The notes beneath the pieces are model-generated. The model was given only the letters and a program-made list of their open reading frames with translations. It was not told the DNA's origin and ran no database searches. The position numbers and the translations under genes are program-made. Source: Sulfurimonas sp. UBA6792 (GTDB taxonomy: Bacteria; Campylobacterota; Campylobacteria; Campylobacterales; Sulfurimonadaceae). Taken from it: 24,679 nucleotides of DNA. Positions 14,584 to 22,581 of this stretch are shown here, one piece after another (the stretch's first letter is position 1; each line of letters opens with the position of its first letter). The stretch covers positions 1,432 to 26,110 of the forward strand of contig DKFQ01000104.1 in assembly GCA_002452425.1 (NCBI GenBank), written 5' to 3'.

Positions 14584-15099
14584 GTGAAAAATATAATTTT
14601 GATAGGTTTTATGGGTGTTGGAAAAGGAAGTGTGGCACGAGAGATAATCAAAATATCCGATTATGTTTCCATAGATACAGATGATTTGATTGAGAGTATG
14701 GAAAACAGAACCATAAAAAAGATATTTGAAGAAGAGGGTGAAGCGTATTTTAGAGCACTTGAAAAAAAAGTTGCGATGTGGCTTCAAGCAAGTGTTACAA
14801 ACACCCTTATATCCACAGGAGGCGGTTTTTATAGACAGGAGAATCTTAAAGAGATAGGAACAGTTGTTTTTTTAGATTCCCCGTTTGATAAAATTATCAA
14901 GCGTATAAAAAACCATCCCAACGCAGAGAAAAAACTCAAAAAACGTCCGCTTTTAAACAATCTCAAAAAAGCAAAAGAGCTCTACAATGAGCGCTTACCA
15001 CAATATATGGCAGTTGCAGATATTATCATAGATGTAACAGACAAAAGCGCACTCGAGTGTGCAAAAGAACTTCTACTAAAGGTAAAACAGGATGCGTAA
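14584..15099 (+). CDS. aroK: Shikimate kinase
   Basis: AroK phosphorylates shikimate at the 3-hydroxyl on the way to chorismate. In the 171 residues the P-loop is GFMGVGKGS (8-16), the shikimate contacts are Asp33 (DTDD), Arg57 (AYFRALE) and Gly79-81 (STGGG), the lid arginine is Arg121 (KKRPLL), and the late arginine is Arg137 (YNERLPQY). The P-loop has Gly-Ser after the lysine instead of the usual Ser-Thr or Thr-Thr; Ser16 can still coordinate magnesium. The start codon is GTG at 14584, five bases after the previous stop, with a weak GGA upstream. The end overlaps the thioredoxin-like gene by eight bases. Confidence 0.92.
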   Translation: MKNIILIGFMGVGKGSVAREIIKISDYVSIDTDDLIESMENRTIKKIFEEEGEAYFRALEKKVAMWLQASVTNTLISTGGGFYRQENLKEIGTVVFLDSPFDKIIKRIKNHPNAEKKLKKRPLLNNLKKAKELYNERLPQYMAVADIIIDVTDKSALECAKELLLKVKQDA

Positions 15100-15508
15100 A
15101 TTTTTTCTTTTTCTTCTTTTTGGGATTTTAACAAATCTCATGGCTGCCGACATTAAGTGGGCAAAGGATTATCATGAGGGGATTAAAAGTGCGCAAGCAG
15201 TCTCAAAACCAGTACTTTTCGTCTCATCAAGACATTCATGCAAATATTGTGTTATTTTGGACGAAACGACTTTTAAAGATAAAAGAGTAGTTGAAGAGCT
15301 CAACAAAAACTTTGTCACCATCATTTCCTACAGTGATGAAAATGACTATATGCCTAAAGAGTTGTGGCAACCGGGGACGCCTGCTATCTGGTTTTTATAT
15401 CCAAGCGAAGAACCGATGTTTCAGCCGCTTATGGGAGCTATCGATGCGGAGAATTTTCTCAAAGCATTGGAAATAGTTAAAGAAGAGTTTAAGAAAGGAA
15501 AAAAATAG
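15092..15508 (+). CDS. Periplasmic thioredoxin-fold protein
   Basis: A 138-residue protein with a signal peptide (1-18, ending LMAA) and a thioredoxin fold of the Thioredoxin_7/DUF255-like type. The redox pair is Cys50-x2-Cys53 in SRHSCKYC, preceded by KPVLFVSS, with the cis-proline in PGTPAIWF. The Trp normally before the first Cys is replaced by His-Ser. It is coupled to aroK by an eight-base overlap and followed by hisD three bases later. It probably reduces or isomerises periplasmic disulfides; SoxW-like proteins of sulfur oxidisers look similar, but no sox gene is present here to support that reading. Confidence 0.82.
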   Translation: MRKFFLFLLFGILTNLMAADIKWAKDYHEGIKSAQAVSKPVLFVSSRHSCKYCVILDETTFKDKRVVEELNKNFVTIISYSDENDYMPKELWQPGTPAIWFLYPSEEPMFQPLMGAIDAENFLKALEIVKEEFKKGKK

Positions 15509-15511
15509 CGA

Positions 15512-16804
15512 ATGATTTTTACAAATTCAAAAAGCAGTGGTTTTAAAGCCGAGTTTGAGGAGCTTTTAGGTCGTGGAAAAATGGATATGGCACATGTAAG
15601 TGCTATCGTTGGAAACATAATAAGCCAAATCAGAGAAAACAAAAATCAGGCTCTCAAAGAGCATATAGCAAAATTTGACAAGTGGGCTCCTGAGAGTGAT
15701 GATGACCTTAAAATCACAACGGAGTCTATGCGTGAGGCTTATAACAACATTGATGAAAAACTAAAAGCCGCTTTGCACTTGTCGTATGAGAGAATTAAAG
15801 TCTATCATGAAAAACAGAAGCCAAGATCGTGGTTTGATGACGAGCCAAACGGAACGATTTTGGGTCAAAGAGTCACACCGGTTGATAGTGCGGGGCTCTA
15901 TATCCCAGGTGGAAAAGCCGCTTACCCATCATCGCTTCTTATGAATGTCATCCCTGCTCAAGTAGCGGGAGTTGAGAAGATAGTTGTCTGTACGCCAACA
16001 CCGGAGAACGAGCCAAACGAGCTTCTGCTTGCGGCGTGCCACTTATGCGGTGTGAGCGAGGTTTATAAAGTCGGAGGAGCAAGTGCAATTGCGGCCATGG
16101 CGTACGGTACGCAGACTATCCCTAAAGTTGATGTGATTACCGGTCCGGGAAATATCTTTGTTGCAACTGCAAAAAAGATGGTCTTTGGCGATGTAAACAT
16201 CGACATGATTGCAGGACCAAGTGAGATAGGCATCCTTGCAGACGAGAGCGCAAACCCATCACATATGGCGATAGATATGCTCTCTCAAGCAGAGCATGAC
16301 GAGATGGCAAGTTCTATTTTGATTACTCCGTCACAGGCGTTGGCAGATGCGGTAAAAATGGAGCTTGAGGTTTGGCTTCAAAAACTCCCGCGTCAAGAGA
16401 TAGCAAGAAAATCCATAGAAGAGCGTGGCGCAATAATCGTCACTGCTACGATGCAAGAGGCAATTGATTTGATGAACCAAATCGCACCGGAGCATTTAGA
16501 AGTGGCAACGCTTTCGCCTTTTGAACTGCTTCCTTTTATCAAGCATGCCGGAGCTATTTTTCTAGGACATAACACACCTGAAGCTATCGGGGACTATATG
16601 GCAGGTCCAAACCACACACTTCCAACAGGTGGAACTGCTAAATTTTACTCGCCATTGGGAGTTGAAAATTTTATGAAAAAATCTTCTATCATCTCTTTTA
16701 GTAAAAAAGCTATTAATGAGATAGGTGAAGAGTGCGCACTGATTGCAAATATTGAGGGCTTAACCGCCCATGAACAGTCAGTCAGAGTAAGACTAGAGAC
16801 ATAA
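15512..16804 (+). CDS. hisD: Histidinol dehydrogenase
   Basis: HisD oxidises L-histidinol to L-histidine in two NAD-dependent steps. At 430 residues it is full length. The zinc ligands are Gln259 and His262 (SQAEHDEM), Asp361 (GDYMAGPNH) and His420 (LTAHEQS). The catalytic pair is Glu327-His328 (APEHLEVA). IPGGKAAYPSS, GPGNIFVATAKK and AGPSEIGILAD are further signatures. It is the last gene of the hemerythrin operon and separated from other his genes. Possible termination signals follow at 16845-16863 and 16907-16944. Confidence 0.96.
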   Translation: MIFTNSKSSGFKAEFEELLGRGKMDMAHVSAIVGNIISQIRENKNQALKEHIAKFDKWAPESDDDLKITTESMREAYNNIDEKLKAALHLSYERIKVYHEKQKPRSWFDDEPNGTILGQRVTPVDSAGLYIPGGKAAYPSSLLMNVIPAQVAGVEKIVVCTPTPENEPNELLLAACHLCGVSEVYKVGGASAIAAMAYGTQTIPKVDVITGPGNIFVATAKKMVFGDVNIDMIAGPSEIGILADESANPSHMAIDMLSQAEHDEMASSILITPSQALADAVKMELEVWLQKLPRQEIARKSIEERGAIIVTATMQEAIDLMNQIAPEHLEVATLSPFELLPFIKHAGAIFLGHNTPEAIGDYMAGPNHTLPTGGTAKFYSPLGVENFMKKSSIISFSKKAINEIGEECALIANIEGLTAHEQSVRVRLET

Positions 16805-16844
16805 AAATTTCAAATATTCACACTATGGAAAATATTGCGAAATT

Positions 16845-16863
16845 ATTATCAAAATGTGATAAT
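16845..16863. promoter_or_regulatory. ATTATCA-N5-TGATAAT palindrome after hisD
   Basis: A perfect 7-base inverted repeat with a 5-base spacer, followed by TTTA. It could be a weak terminator of hisD (about 40 bases past its stop) or a Crp/Fnr-type operator for the molybdoenzyme operon, since the half sites resemble TTGAT-like boxes. It lies about 150 bases from the next start. The surrounding sequence is AT-rich, so chance is possible. Confidence 0.35.
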
Positions 16864-16906
16864 TTTATAACTATTTTAAGGTTTATGTAGGTAGTATTGT
16901 CGCAGT

Positions 16907-16944
16907 AGAAGCCCCTATTTAGCACTATAATAAGGGCTTCTTTT
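16907..16944 (+). terminator. Terminator-like hairpin before the molybdoenzyme operon
   Basis: An 8-base perfect stem (AGAAGCCC at 16907 and GGGCTTCT ending at 16941) with a 19-base loop is followed by a T run of four. It would end transcripts of the hisD operon and insulate the next operon. The loop holds a TATAAT (16926-16931), so a promoter or attenuator function is also possible. The large loop lowers confidence. Confidence 0.5.
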
Positions 16945-16952
16945 CAAAAAGA

Positions 16953-16985
16953 TTAACTGTTGTTATAAATCTTAACATTTGTCTA
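16953..16985 (+). promoter_or_regulatory. Candidate promoter and Crp/Fnr-type sites for the molybdoenzyme operon
   Basis: TGTTATAAA at 16961-16969 is a near-perfect extended -10 box about 48 bases before the first ATG. It overlaps TTAAC-TGTT-GTTAT (16953-16966), which differs in one base from TTAAC-N4-GTTAA, the site known for the Campylobacter Crp/Fnr-family regulator NssR. A poorer copy, TTAAC-ATTT-GTCTA, lies at 16972-16985. Their position over and beyond the -10 would suit repression better than activation. These are matches by eye only. Confidence 0.35.
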
Positions 16986-17016
16986 AAACAAAGGCTAAAA
17001 CAAAGAAGGAGAGTAT

Positions 17017-17655
17017 ATGCAATTAGGCTTCCTAGTTGACTTACATTTATGTATGGGATGTAAGGGGTGTGAAATCGCATGTAAAGTGGAAAATGAAGTT
17101 CCACTAAGTACATGGAGACTTCGTGTAAAATATGTAGATGTAGGGACGTTTCCTGAAACAAAAAGAACGTTTACTCCACTAAGATGTAACCACTGTGAAA
17201 ATGCACCGTGTGAGAGAATCTGTCCAGTGAGTGCACTTCACTATCTGGAAAACGGCATTGTTAACATTGACAAAGAGCGCTGTATTGGGTGTGCAGGATG
17301 TGTTATGGCATGTCCATACGGAGCGATTTATATCGACCCTCAAACGCAGACTGCAGATAAATGTACATACTGTGCGCATAGGGTTGCATCTTCTATGATG
17401 CCAGCGTGTGTTGTCGCATGTCCAGTTCAGGCAAATATTTTTGGAGACTTAGAAGATCCAACTTCCAATATTTCCAAATATATTCAAGTGCACCAAGGCG
17501 GTGTTCAAGTTCGTAAGCCAGAAAAAGGAACAAATCCTCACCATTACTATGTTGGAGGAGGAAATGTTACACTTAACCCTCTTGCTTCAGAGAGAGTAGA
17601 TGGACACTCACTTTTCAATAATATCACAACACTTCCAGTAGGAGGGCACCACTAA
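17017..17655 (+). CDS. Four-cluster ferredoxin subunit of a molybdoenzyme (NrfC/PsrB/TtrB type)
   Basis: The 212-residue electron-transfer subunit carries 16 cysteines in four groups that bind four [4Fe-4S] clusters: C12/15/18/22, C57/60/65/69, C89/92/95/99 and C116/119/131/135. This is the layout of DmsB, PsrB, NrfC and TtrB. It passes electrons between the catalytic subunit and the membrane anchor. It has no signal peptide and probably travels with the Tat-bearing catalytic subunit. AAGGAG lies five bases before the ATG at 17017. Its stop overlaps the next start as TAATG. The operon order FeS subunit, anchor, catalytic subunit is the same as in ttrBCA. Confidence 0.92.
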   Translation: MQLGFLVDLHLCMGCKGCEIACKVENEVPLSTWRLRVKYVDVGTFPETKRTFTPLRCNHCENAPCERICPVSALHYLENGIVNIDKERCIGCAGCVMACPYGAIYIDPQTQTADKCTYCAHRVASSMMPACVVACPVQANIFGDLEDPTSNISKYIQVHQGGVQVRKPEKGTNPHHYYVGGGNVTLNPLASERVDGHSLFNNITTLPVGGHH

Positions 17656-18554
17656 TGGCACATGAAATTTTAGCAGCAACACATGCTGTAGTTACTTTAG
17701 ACGCAGCATTGCCGGGGATAGTGTGGCCTTGGTTGGTGACGGTTAACATGTGGGCAAAAAGTATTGGTACGGGTGTTATTTTTATGCTCTTTTTACTGCT
17801 TAGAATGTATCCGCAACAAGTTGAGAAGTTAAGACTTCCCGCAACAATAGCAGCTTTTGTATTTATCAATATTTTCTTGCTCTTTACATTGGCTGATTTA
17901 CATCAACCATTTAGAATGTGGCATATATTTGTCTATTCACATTGGAACTCTGCTATTGCAGTAGGTTCTTTTATGGCTTCTGGCTTTTTGGGTCTTTTGA
18001 CACTTCTTGGATATTTGGCATTTAAAAAGAACAATGAGACTTTTGACAAAGTTCTTCTTTGGACAACGATACTTGCTATACCAGTAACACTCTATACAGC
18101 TTCTTTGATGGCGCAGTGTACGGCACGTGAACTATGGCAAATGCCAGCTGAATCGGCACAAATGATTCTTGCGGCACTTCTTGCGGGTTCTGCATTTATG
18201 CTTTTGCTTGGCGGCAACAAGCTAAGTGATGAAGCTAAGAACACTTTAGGCGTTGTTTTAGGCTTAAGTGCTCTTATGGCATTTATTATCTATATGTCAG
18301 AGTATATTTTTGGACCGATGAAAGCAGAAGAGATTGCAGCAACTATTGGGTATATCAAAGGTGATGGACCGTATGCTGTTATGTTTTGGTTAGGTCAGTG
18401 GATGACATATATTTTACCAATGTTATTTGTAGTTCTAAGCAGAGTGAGCAAGTCAGATGCTATTTTAAAACTTGCAGCAATTTTGGCATTAGTCGGTTTA
18501 GCGATAGTTAAACATGTATGGCTAATGATTCCACAATTATTACCAATGAGTTAG
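17655..18554 (+). CDS. NrfD/PsrC-type membrane anchor, quinone-interacting
   Basis: A 299-residue protein with about eight membrane helices. NrfD/PsrC anchors exchange electrons with the quinone pool and hold the FeS subunit on the periplasmic side. PWLVTVNMWAKSIGTGV in the first helix and ADLHQPFRMWHIFVYSHWNSAIAVG (positions about 85-110, shown by its key residues His, Phe, Trp and His) are typical NrfD blocks. The ATG shares bases with the preceding stop. The catalytic gene follows 12 bases after its stop with GGGAGA upstream. The direction of electron flow, reduction or oxidation of the substrate, cannot be read from the anchor. Confidence 0.9.
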   Translation: MAHEILAATHAVVTLDAALPGIVWPWLVTVNMWAKSIGTGVIFMLFLLLRMYPQQVEKLRLPATIAAFVFINIFLLFTLADLHQPFRMWHIFVYSHWNSAIAVGSFMASGFLGLLTLLGYLAFKKNNETFDKVLLWTTILAIPVTLYTASLMAQCTARELWQMPAESAQMILAALLAGSAFMLLLGGNKLSDEAKNTLGVVLGLSALMAFIIYMSEYIFGPMKAEEIAATIGYIKGDGPYAVMFWLGQWMTYILPMLFVVLSRVSKSDAILKLAAILALVGLAIVKHVWLMIPQLLPMS

Positions 18555-18566
18555 GGAGAATATTGA

Positions 18567-21500
18567 ATGTATTTAGAAAGTAGAAGAACATTTTTAAAAG
18601 GCGCTGCATTTACTGTTGCAGGTGCAACTATCGCAAAGGGTGTGTTTACGACTGATGCTATTGCTAAGTCAGTTAGCAATAGCAAATTTACGAACACACC
18701 AGATTCGTTATCTTTTTATCCACCAATGAGTGAGTGGAATGATTTTAAAGAACTAGATGGAAATGACTGGAAAAGAGGCGGTATAGACCGTCACGGTGTA
18801 AGAAGCGAATCAAATCCGGATGGTATCAGAGTTAATGATTATGCAATCGTTCCAACAGCATGCTCTAACTGTGAAGCTTCTTGTGGTTTGACTGCATGGA
18901 TTGATAAAAATACATTTACAGTTGTAAAATATATGGGTAACCCATTTCACCCAGCTTCTCGTGGACGTAACTGTGCAAAAGGATATGCCGTTCAGTCTCA
19001 AATGTATGACCCAGACCGTATAGCATTCCCACTCAAGCGTGCTCCAGGCTCTGCACGTGGTGAAGGTAAATGGATTCGTACTACATGGGACGAGGCGATG
19101 ACAACCATTGGTAAAAAGATGAGCGATACGATAAAAGTGGGTGATGAGCTCTCTAAAAAATCTATTATGTACCACGTTGGTCGTCCAAACGAGAATGGTT
19201 TTACGCCTCAAATTTGGCATACTCTAGGTCAAGATTGTACAAACTCACATACAAACATCTGTAGTTCAGGTGGACGTACTCCTACCATTCAATGGGCAAA
19301 TGATGACAGAACATCTCCAGACTGGGCAAATGCAAAACTTCTTTTCCTAAACTCTTCACACGCTGCTGATGCAGGACACTACTTTGCTCAATCCGCTGCA
19401 TTTATTGCAGAAGCGAGATCTAAGGGTGCTAAGATGGTTGTTATGGACCCTCGTTTATCTAACTCGGCAGGTATGGCTGATCTTTGGATAGCGGCATGGC
19501 CTGGAACAGAACCGGTTATCTATCTCTACTTAACACAGCGTATGCTCTCAGAGGGCAAGGTTGATAAAGAGTTTGTAAGAAGATGGTTCAACTGGGAAGT
19601 CTTTTTAGATAATAAAAAATATTTAGAGTTTATGGCAAGTAAAGGATATATATCTAAAGCTCCAGAAGGTGATGATTTCAACACTTTCTTAGAGGTGCTA
19701 AAAGAGCTTTACGCACCATATACTCTTGATTTTGCAGTCAAAGAGACGCATGTTCCTGCATATAAGCTTGAAGCACTTTATGATATGTTTATATGGGCTG
19801 GAACAGCGATATCTACATATTTCTGGAGAGCAACTGCTGCTGGAAATCGTGGTGGATGGATGAGTGGACGTTCAGGATATCTAGCACTTGCTCTTCGTGG
19901 AGCAATTGGTCCAGAGGGTGGTACATTCTTTCACCATTGGCATGTTATCTCTGTAGGTGGCAAGGGTGGAAGCTCTACTGTCGGTCAGGGAATGCGTGGT
20001 GCAAATGTCGCTCCTATTGATGTTTATAATGAGCTCTCTTGGCCTCCGGAATGGCCAATATCAACTTATGAGTTATCTTACCTTCTGCCTCACCTTTTAG
20101 CTGATACAGAGTGGCAAAAGAAGTGGATAGCTAAAGGACTTAACGTTCCTCAGAAACTAGCTGTATGGATACCTCGTATGTACAATCCTGTTTGGATTAA
20201 TCCAGATGGATTTAGATGGATTGATACGCTTAAAAATGAGTCAAAGATGGAGTTGACATTCAACCTTTCTCCTGTCTGGTCTGAGACAAACTGGTATGTG
20301 GATTATATTCTTCCAGTGGGTCTTGCTGGCGAGAGACACGACCAACACTCTGAGGCTTCTATGCCTGCACGTTGGACCTCTTTTAGACAACCAGTTATGA
20401 GAGTTGCTCTTGAGAAAGCTGGATGGAAACCAAACAATCCAAACCGTGCTACACTCGAAGCACACATCAAAGCAGGTCTTGGTGAAGTTTGGGAAGAAAA
20501 TGAGTTTTGGATTGATTTGTGTGTGAACTATGTTGACCCAACGGGTGAGCTTGGTATTAGAAAAATGTGGGAATCTAAAAAGAATCCTGGTAAACCTGTA
20601 ACTATTGCAGAGTGGTATGATGCAGCATTTGGCGATAACTTGCCAAACCTAAAAGCTACAGCAACTTCTGATGAAAGATACAAAAACGCTGAATATCCAG
20701 TGTATGAGTATATGCGAGATTATGGTGCATGGATGGAAGAGACCAATATCTACTCTGCGCAAGAGCGTGAGATTAAAGATGATGGCGAAAACTACATCTC
20801 ACATGGTCACAAGTATGACAAAAAACATGTTCACATAAACAAAAGAACAGGTGTTATGACGGCAGAGCATGATGGGAAAAAGAAACCTTTTGGTATTGAG
20901 ATTGATGGTAAGAAAATGGAAGGTTTTGAAACATTAGATAAAAAGCTTGACTTCTTCTGTGAATGGCTTGCTGATGATTGGAAATGGCCTGAATATGCTA
21001 TTCCATTCTATCCAAGAAATGACCAAGAGAAAAAAGAGATGGTTCATATTGTATCGCATGTAAATCACTCTTTTATGACAGAGAAAAACTCGTATGCACT
21101 CAATACAGTTTTCCGTCTGCCATACAATATCCATACACGCTCTGCAAACTCTAAGCACTTGATGGAAATTTCACAAAATCATGACCCGATTTGGATATCA
21201 ACTCCAGATGCTGCGCGTCAAGGCTTTAAACGTGGCGATGCAATACGTGTCAATATCGTAGATAGTTTAACAGGCTTAGCGTCAGGATACTTTGTTGCTA
21301 TGGCAGTGCCTACTGAAGGGGTTCTTCCTGGCACACTTGCATGTTCACATCATGGTGGTCGTTGGAAACTTGTCAATGCAGTTACCATTCCTAATGGTGT
21401 CACAGACGGTAAAGTAGATTCACAGCCGATGAAGAGAGATATGAAAGATCCTAAGTTTATGGCACATGCGCCACAAAATGTAGGGCAAGATGGTGCACAA

Positions 21501-21959
21501 ATCAAAATAGAAGATTACAGTGGAACAGCTGGACTCAATAGCTTTGGTGTACCAACGGCCGAAGTTCAAATGGATGGAAAAAATGGCAAACTGAAGTATG
21601 TTGAGGGCATTAAACCATTCAAATCTGATAGATTTGCAGACTACAATAAAGATAGCGGAAATATCTGGTGGGATGGACTAAGCGGCTCATGGCAAAATGC
21701 AGTTGCTGCTCCGCATCCAGACCCTATTTCAGGGATGCATTGCTGGCATCAAAAAGTTATCTTAGAGCCTGCACAACCAGGAGATAAGATAGGTGATATT
21801 CAAGTTAATTATGATAATAACTTCAAAGTATATCAAGGCTGGAGAGATCAGTTGACACGTGGATTAGATAAAGATTCTACACTACGTCGTCCTGAGCATA
21901 TTAAACGCCCTTGGGTACCGCTTTCTCACAAAGCGTACGTTGTTAAAATCAAAGACTAA
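18567..21959 (+). CDS. Tat-exported molybdopterin oxidoreductase, catalytic subunit, substrate unassigned
   Basis: A 1130-residue DMSO-reductase-family (CISM) enzyme. It starts with a twin-arginine signal (RRTFLKG at 6-12), so it works in the periplasm. The [4Fe-4S] site is C99-x2-C102-x3-C106-x29-C136. Cys232 (NICSSGG) is the likely molybdenum ligand, as in polysulfide, thiosulfate, tetrathionate and arsenate enzymes. MGD-binding blocks include VVMDPRLSNS, and the C-terminal MGD domain begins near 857 (HLMEISQNHDP). A Lys/His/Glu-rich stretch near 735-790 and a long tail make it larger than PsrA or PhsA (about 750-800). The BCA order resembles ttrBCA, but the sequence is unlike remembered TtrA. 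SoeA sulfite dehydrogenases lack a Tat signal. A sulfur-compound substrate is likely but not proven. Confidence 0.88.
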   Translation: MYLESRRTFLKGAAFTVAGATIAKGVFTTDAIAKSVSNSKFTNTPDSLSFYPPMSEWNDFKELDGNDWKRGGIDRHGVRSESNPDGIRVNDYAIVPTACSNCEASCGLTAWIDKNTFTVVKYMGNPFHPASRGRNCAKGYAVQSQMYDPDRIAFPLKRAPGSARGEGKWIRTTWDEAMTTIGKKMSDTIKVGDELSKKSIMYHVGRPNENGFTPQIWHTLGQDCTNSHTNICSSGGRTPTIQWANDDRTSPDWANAKLLFLNSSHAADAGHYFAQSAAFIAEARSKGAKMVVMDPRLSNSAGMADLWIAAWPGTEPVIYLYLTQRMLSEGKVDKEFVRRWFNWEVFLDNKKYLEFMASKGYISKAPEGDDFNTFLEVLKELYAPYTLDFAVKETHVPAYKLEALYDMFIWAGTAISTYFWRATAAGNRGGWMSGRSGYLALALRGAIGPEGGTFFHHWHVISVGGKGGSSTVGQGMRGANVAPIDVYNELSWPPEWPISTYELSYLLPHLLADTEWQKKWIAKGLNVPQKLAVWIPRMYNPVWINPDGFRWIDTLKNESKMELTFNLSPVWSETNWYVDYILPVGLAGERHDQHSEASMPARWTSFRQPVMRVALEKAGWKPNNPNRATLEAHIKAGLGEVWEENEFWIDLCVNYVDPTGELGIRKMWESKKNPGKPVTIAEWYDAAFGDNLPNLKATATSDERYKNAEYPVYEYMRDYGAWMEETNIYSAQEREIKDDGENYISHGHKYDKKHVHINKRTGVMTAEHDGKKKPFGIEIDGKKMEGFETLDKKLDFFCEWLADDWKWPEYAIPFYPRNDQEKKEMVHIVSHVNHSFMTEKNSYALNTVFRLPYNIHTRSANSKHLMEISQNHDPIWISTPDAARQGFKRGDAIRVNIVDSLTGLASGYFVAMAVPTEGVLPGTLACSHHGGRWKLVNAVTIPNGVTDGKVDSQPMKRDMKDPKFMAHAPQNVGQDGAQIKIEDYSGTAGLNSFGVPTAEVQMDGKNGKLKYVEGIKPFKSDRFADYNKDSGNIWWDGLSGSWQNAVAAPHPDPISGMHCWHQKVILEPAQPGDKIGDIQVNYDNNFKVYQGWRDQLTRGLDKDSTLRRPEHIKRPWVPLSHKAYVVKIKD

Positions 21960-21969
21960 CTTCTTCTTC

Positions 21970-22012
21970 TCAATGCAAGGCGTATAAATTCGCTTTGTAT
22001 TGAATCTTTTTT
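21970..22012 (+). terminator. Intrinsic terminator of the molybdoenzyme operon
   Basis: A 13-base stem (21970-21982 with 21991-22003) pairs fully on the plus strand using two G-U wobbles, has an 8-base loop and is followed by six T bases (22007-22012). It begins 11 bases after the catalytic-subunit stop. There is no T run on the other side, so it serves the plus strand only; it abuts the stop of the convergent thioredoxin gene. Confidence 0.8.
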
Positions 22013-22505
22013 AATTTATCCACCACATTCTAAGCCATAATCCAATTGTACTTGTATAACCTACATCGCTATAGAAAAATTCTCTGTCCTTGTCATAGAG
22101 AAGAGTTGTGGGAAATACAGAGATACCAAACTTGTTTGCGATAGAACCATCATAGTCATTTATCACTTTAAAGTCTAAATTGTGGCTTTTGAGATACTCT
22201 TGAATCTCTCTATCGCTTCCTGATTTGACTGCAACTGTTAGAACATTATAGTTCTTGGCAATCGTTTGAATATTTGGAGATTGCGCTTTGCAGATAGGAC
22301 ACCATGTTGCCCAAAAATAGAGTAGTGTTGGTTTGTCTTGCGAAAGTGCATACGTCTCTTGGTTGAGCAAAACTACGCTCTTAAATGGTAAAGGTTCGTT
22401 TACAAGATGACCGCTTCTATAGAAACTTAAAATATTTGCAAAGAGGATAAGAAGTATAAAAAAGTAGAAAATTTCTTTTATATATTTCATAATTTTATTT
22501 TTCAT
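22011..22505 (-). CDS. Membrane-anchored TlpA/ScsD-like thioredoxin
   Basis: A 164-residue protein with one N-terminal membrane helix (about 11-28) and a periplasmic thioredoxin domain. The active site is WATWCPIC with Cys69 and Cys72, and the cis-proline is in FPTTLLYD. The length and the WCPIC motif recall ScsD and the TlpA/ResA group, which reduce specific periplasmic disulfides such as apocytochrome or copper-site thiols. I chose the ATG at 22505, which has GGAA five to six bases upstream. An upstream ATG at 22547 would add 14 residues without a ribosome site. It is divergent from the NosL-type gene 76 bases away. Confidence 0.85.
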   Translation of the reverse strand: MKNKIMKYIKEIFYFFILLILFANILSFYRSGHLVNEPLPFKSVVLLNQETYALSQDKPTLLYFWATWCPICKAQSPNIQTIAKNYNVLTVAVKSGSDREIQEYLKSHNLDFKVINDYDGSIANKFGISVFPTTLLYDKDREFFYSDVGYTSTIGLWLRMWWIN

Positions 22506-22581
22506 CTTAATTCCAATTTTATAGTTTTTTAACACTATAGTAATCATTTCTAGCTAATATTTTACAAACAAAGGAGATTCT

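Noticed and set aside
18810..19220. 136-codon minus-strand open frame opposite the molybdoenzyme
   Set aside because: It covers the iron-sulfur and molybdenum-ligand region of a well-supported gene, and its own sequence has no domain signal.
17017..21959. Tetrathionate reductase (ttrBCA) assignment
   Set aside because: Gene order fits, but the catalytic subunit lacks the sequence blocks I remember from TtrA, so a specific name would go beyond the evidence.
17017..21959. Cytoplasmic sulfite dehydrogenase SoeABC assignment
   Set aside because: The catalytic subunit has a twin-arginine signal, whereas SoeA has none and faces the cytoplasm.
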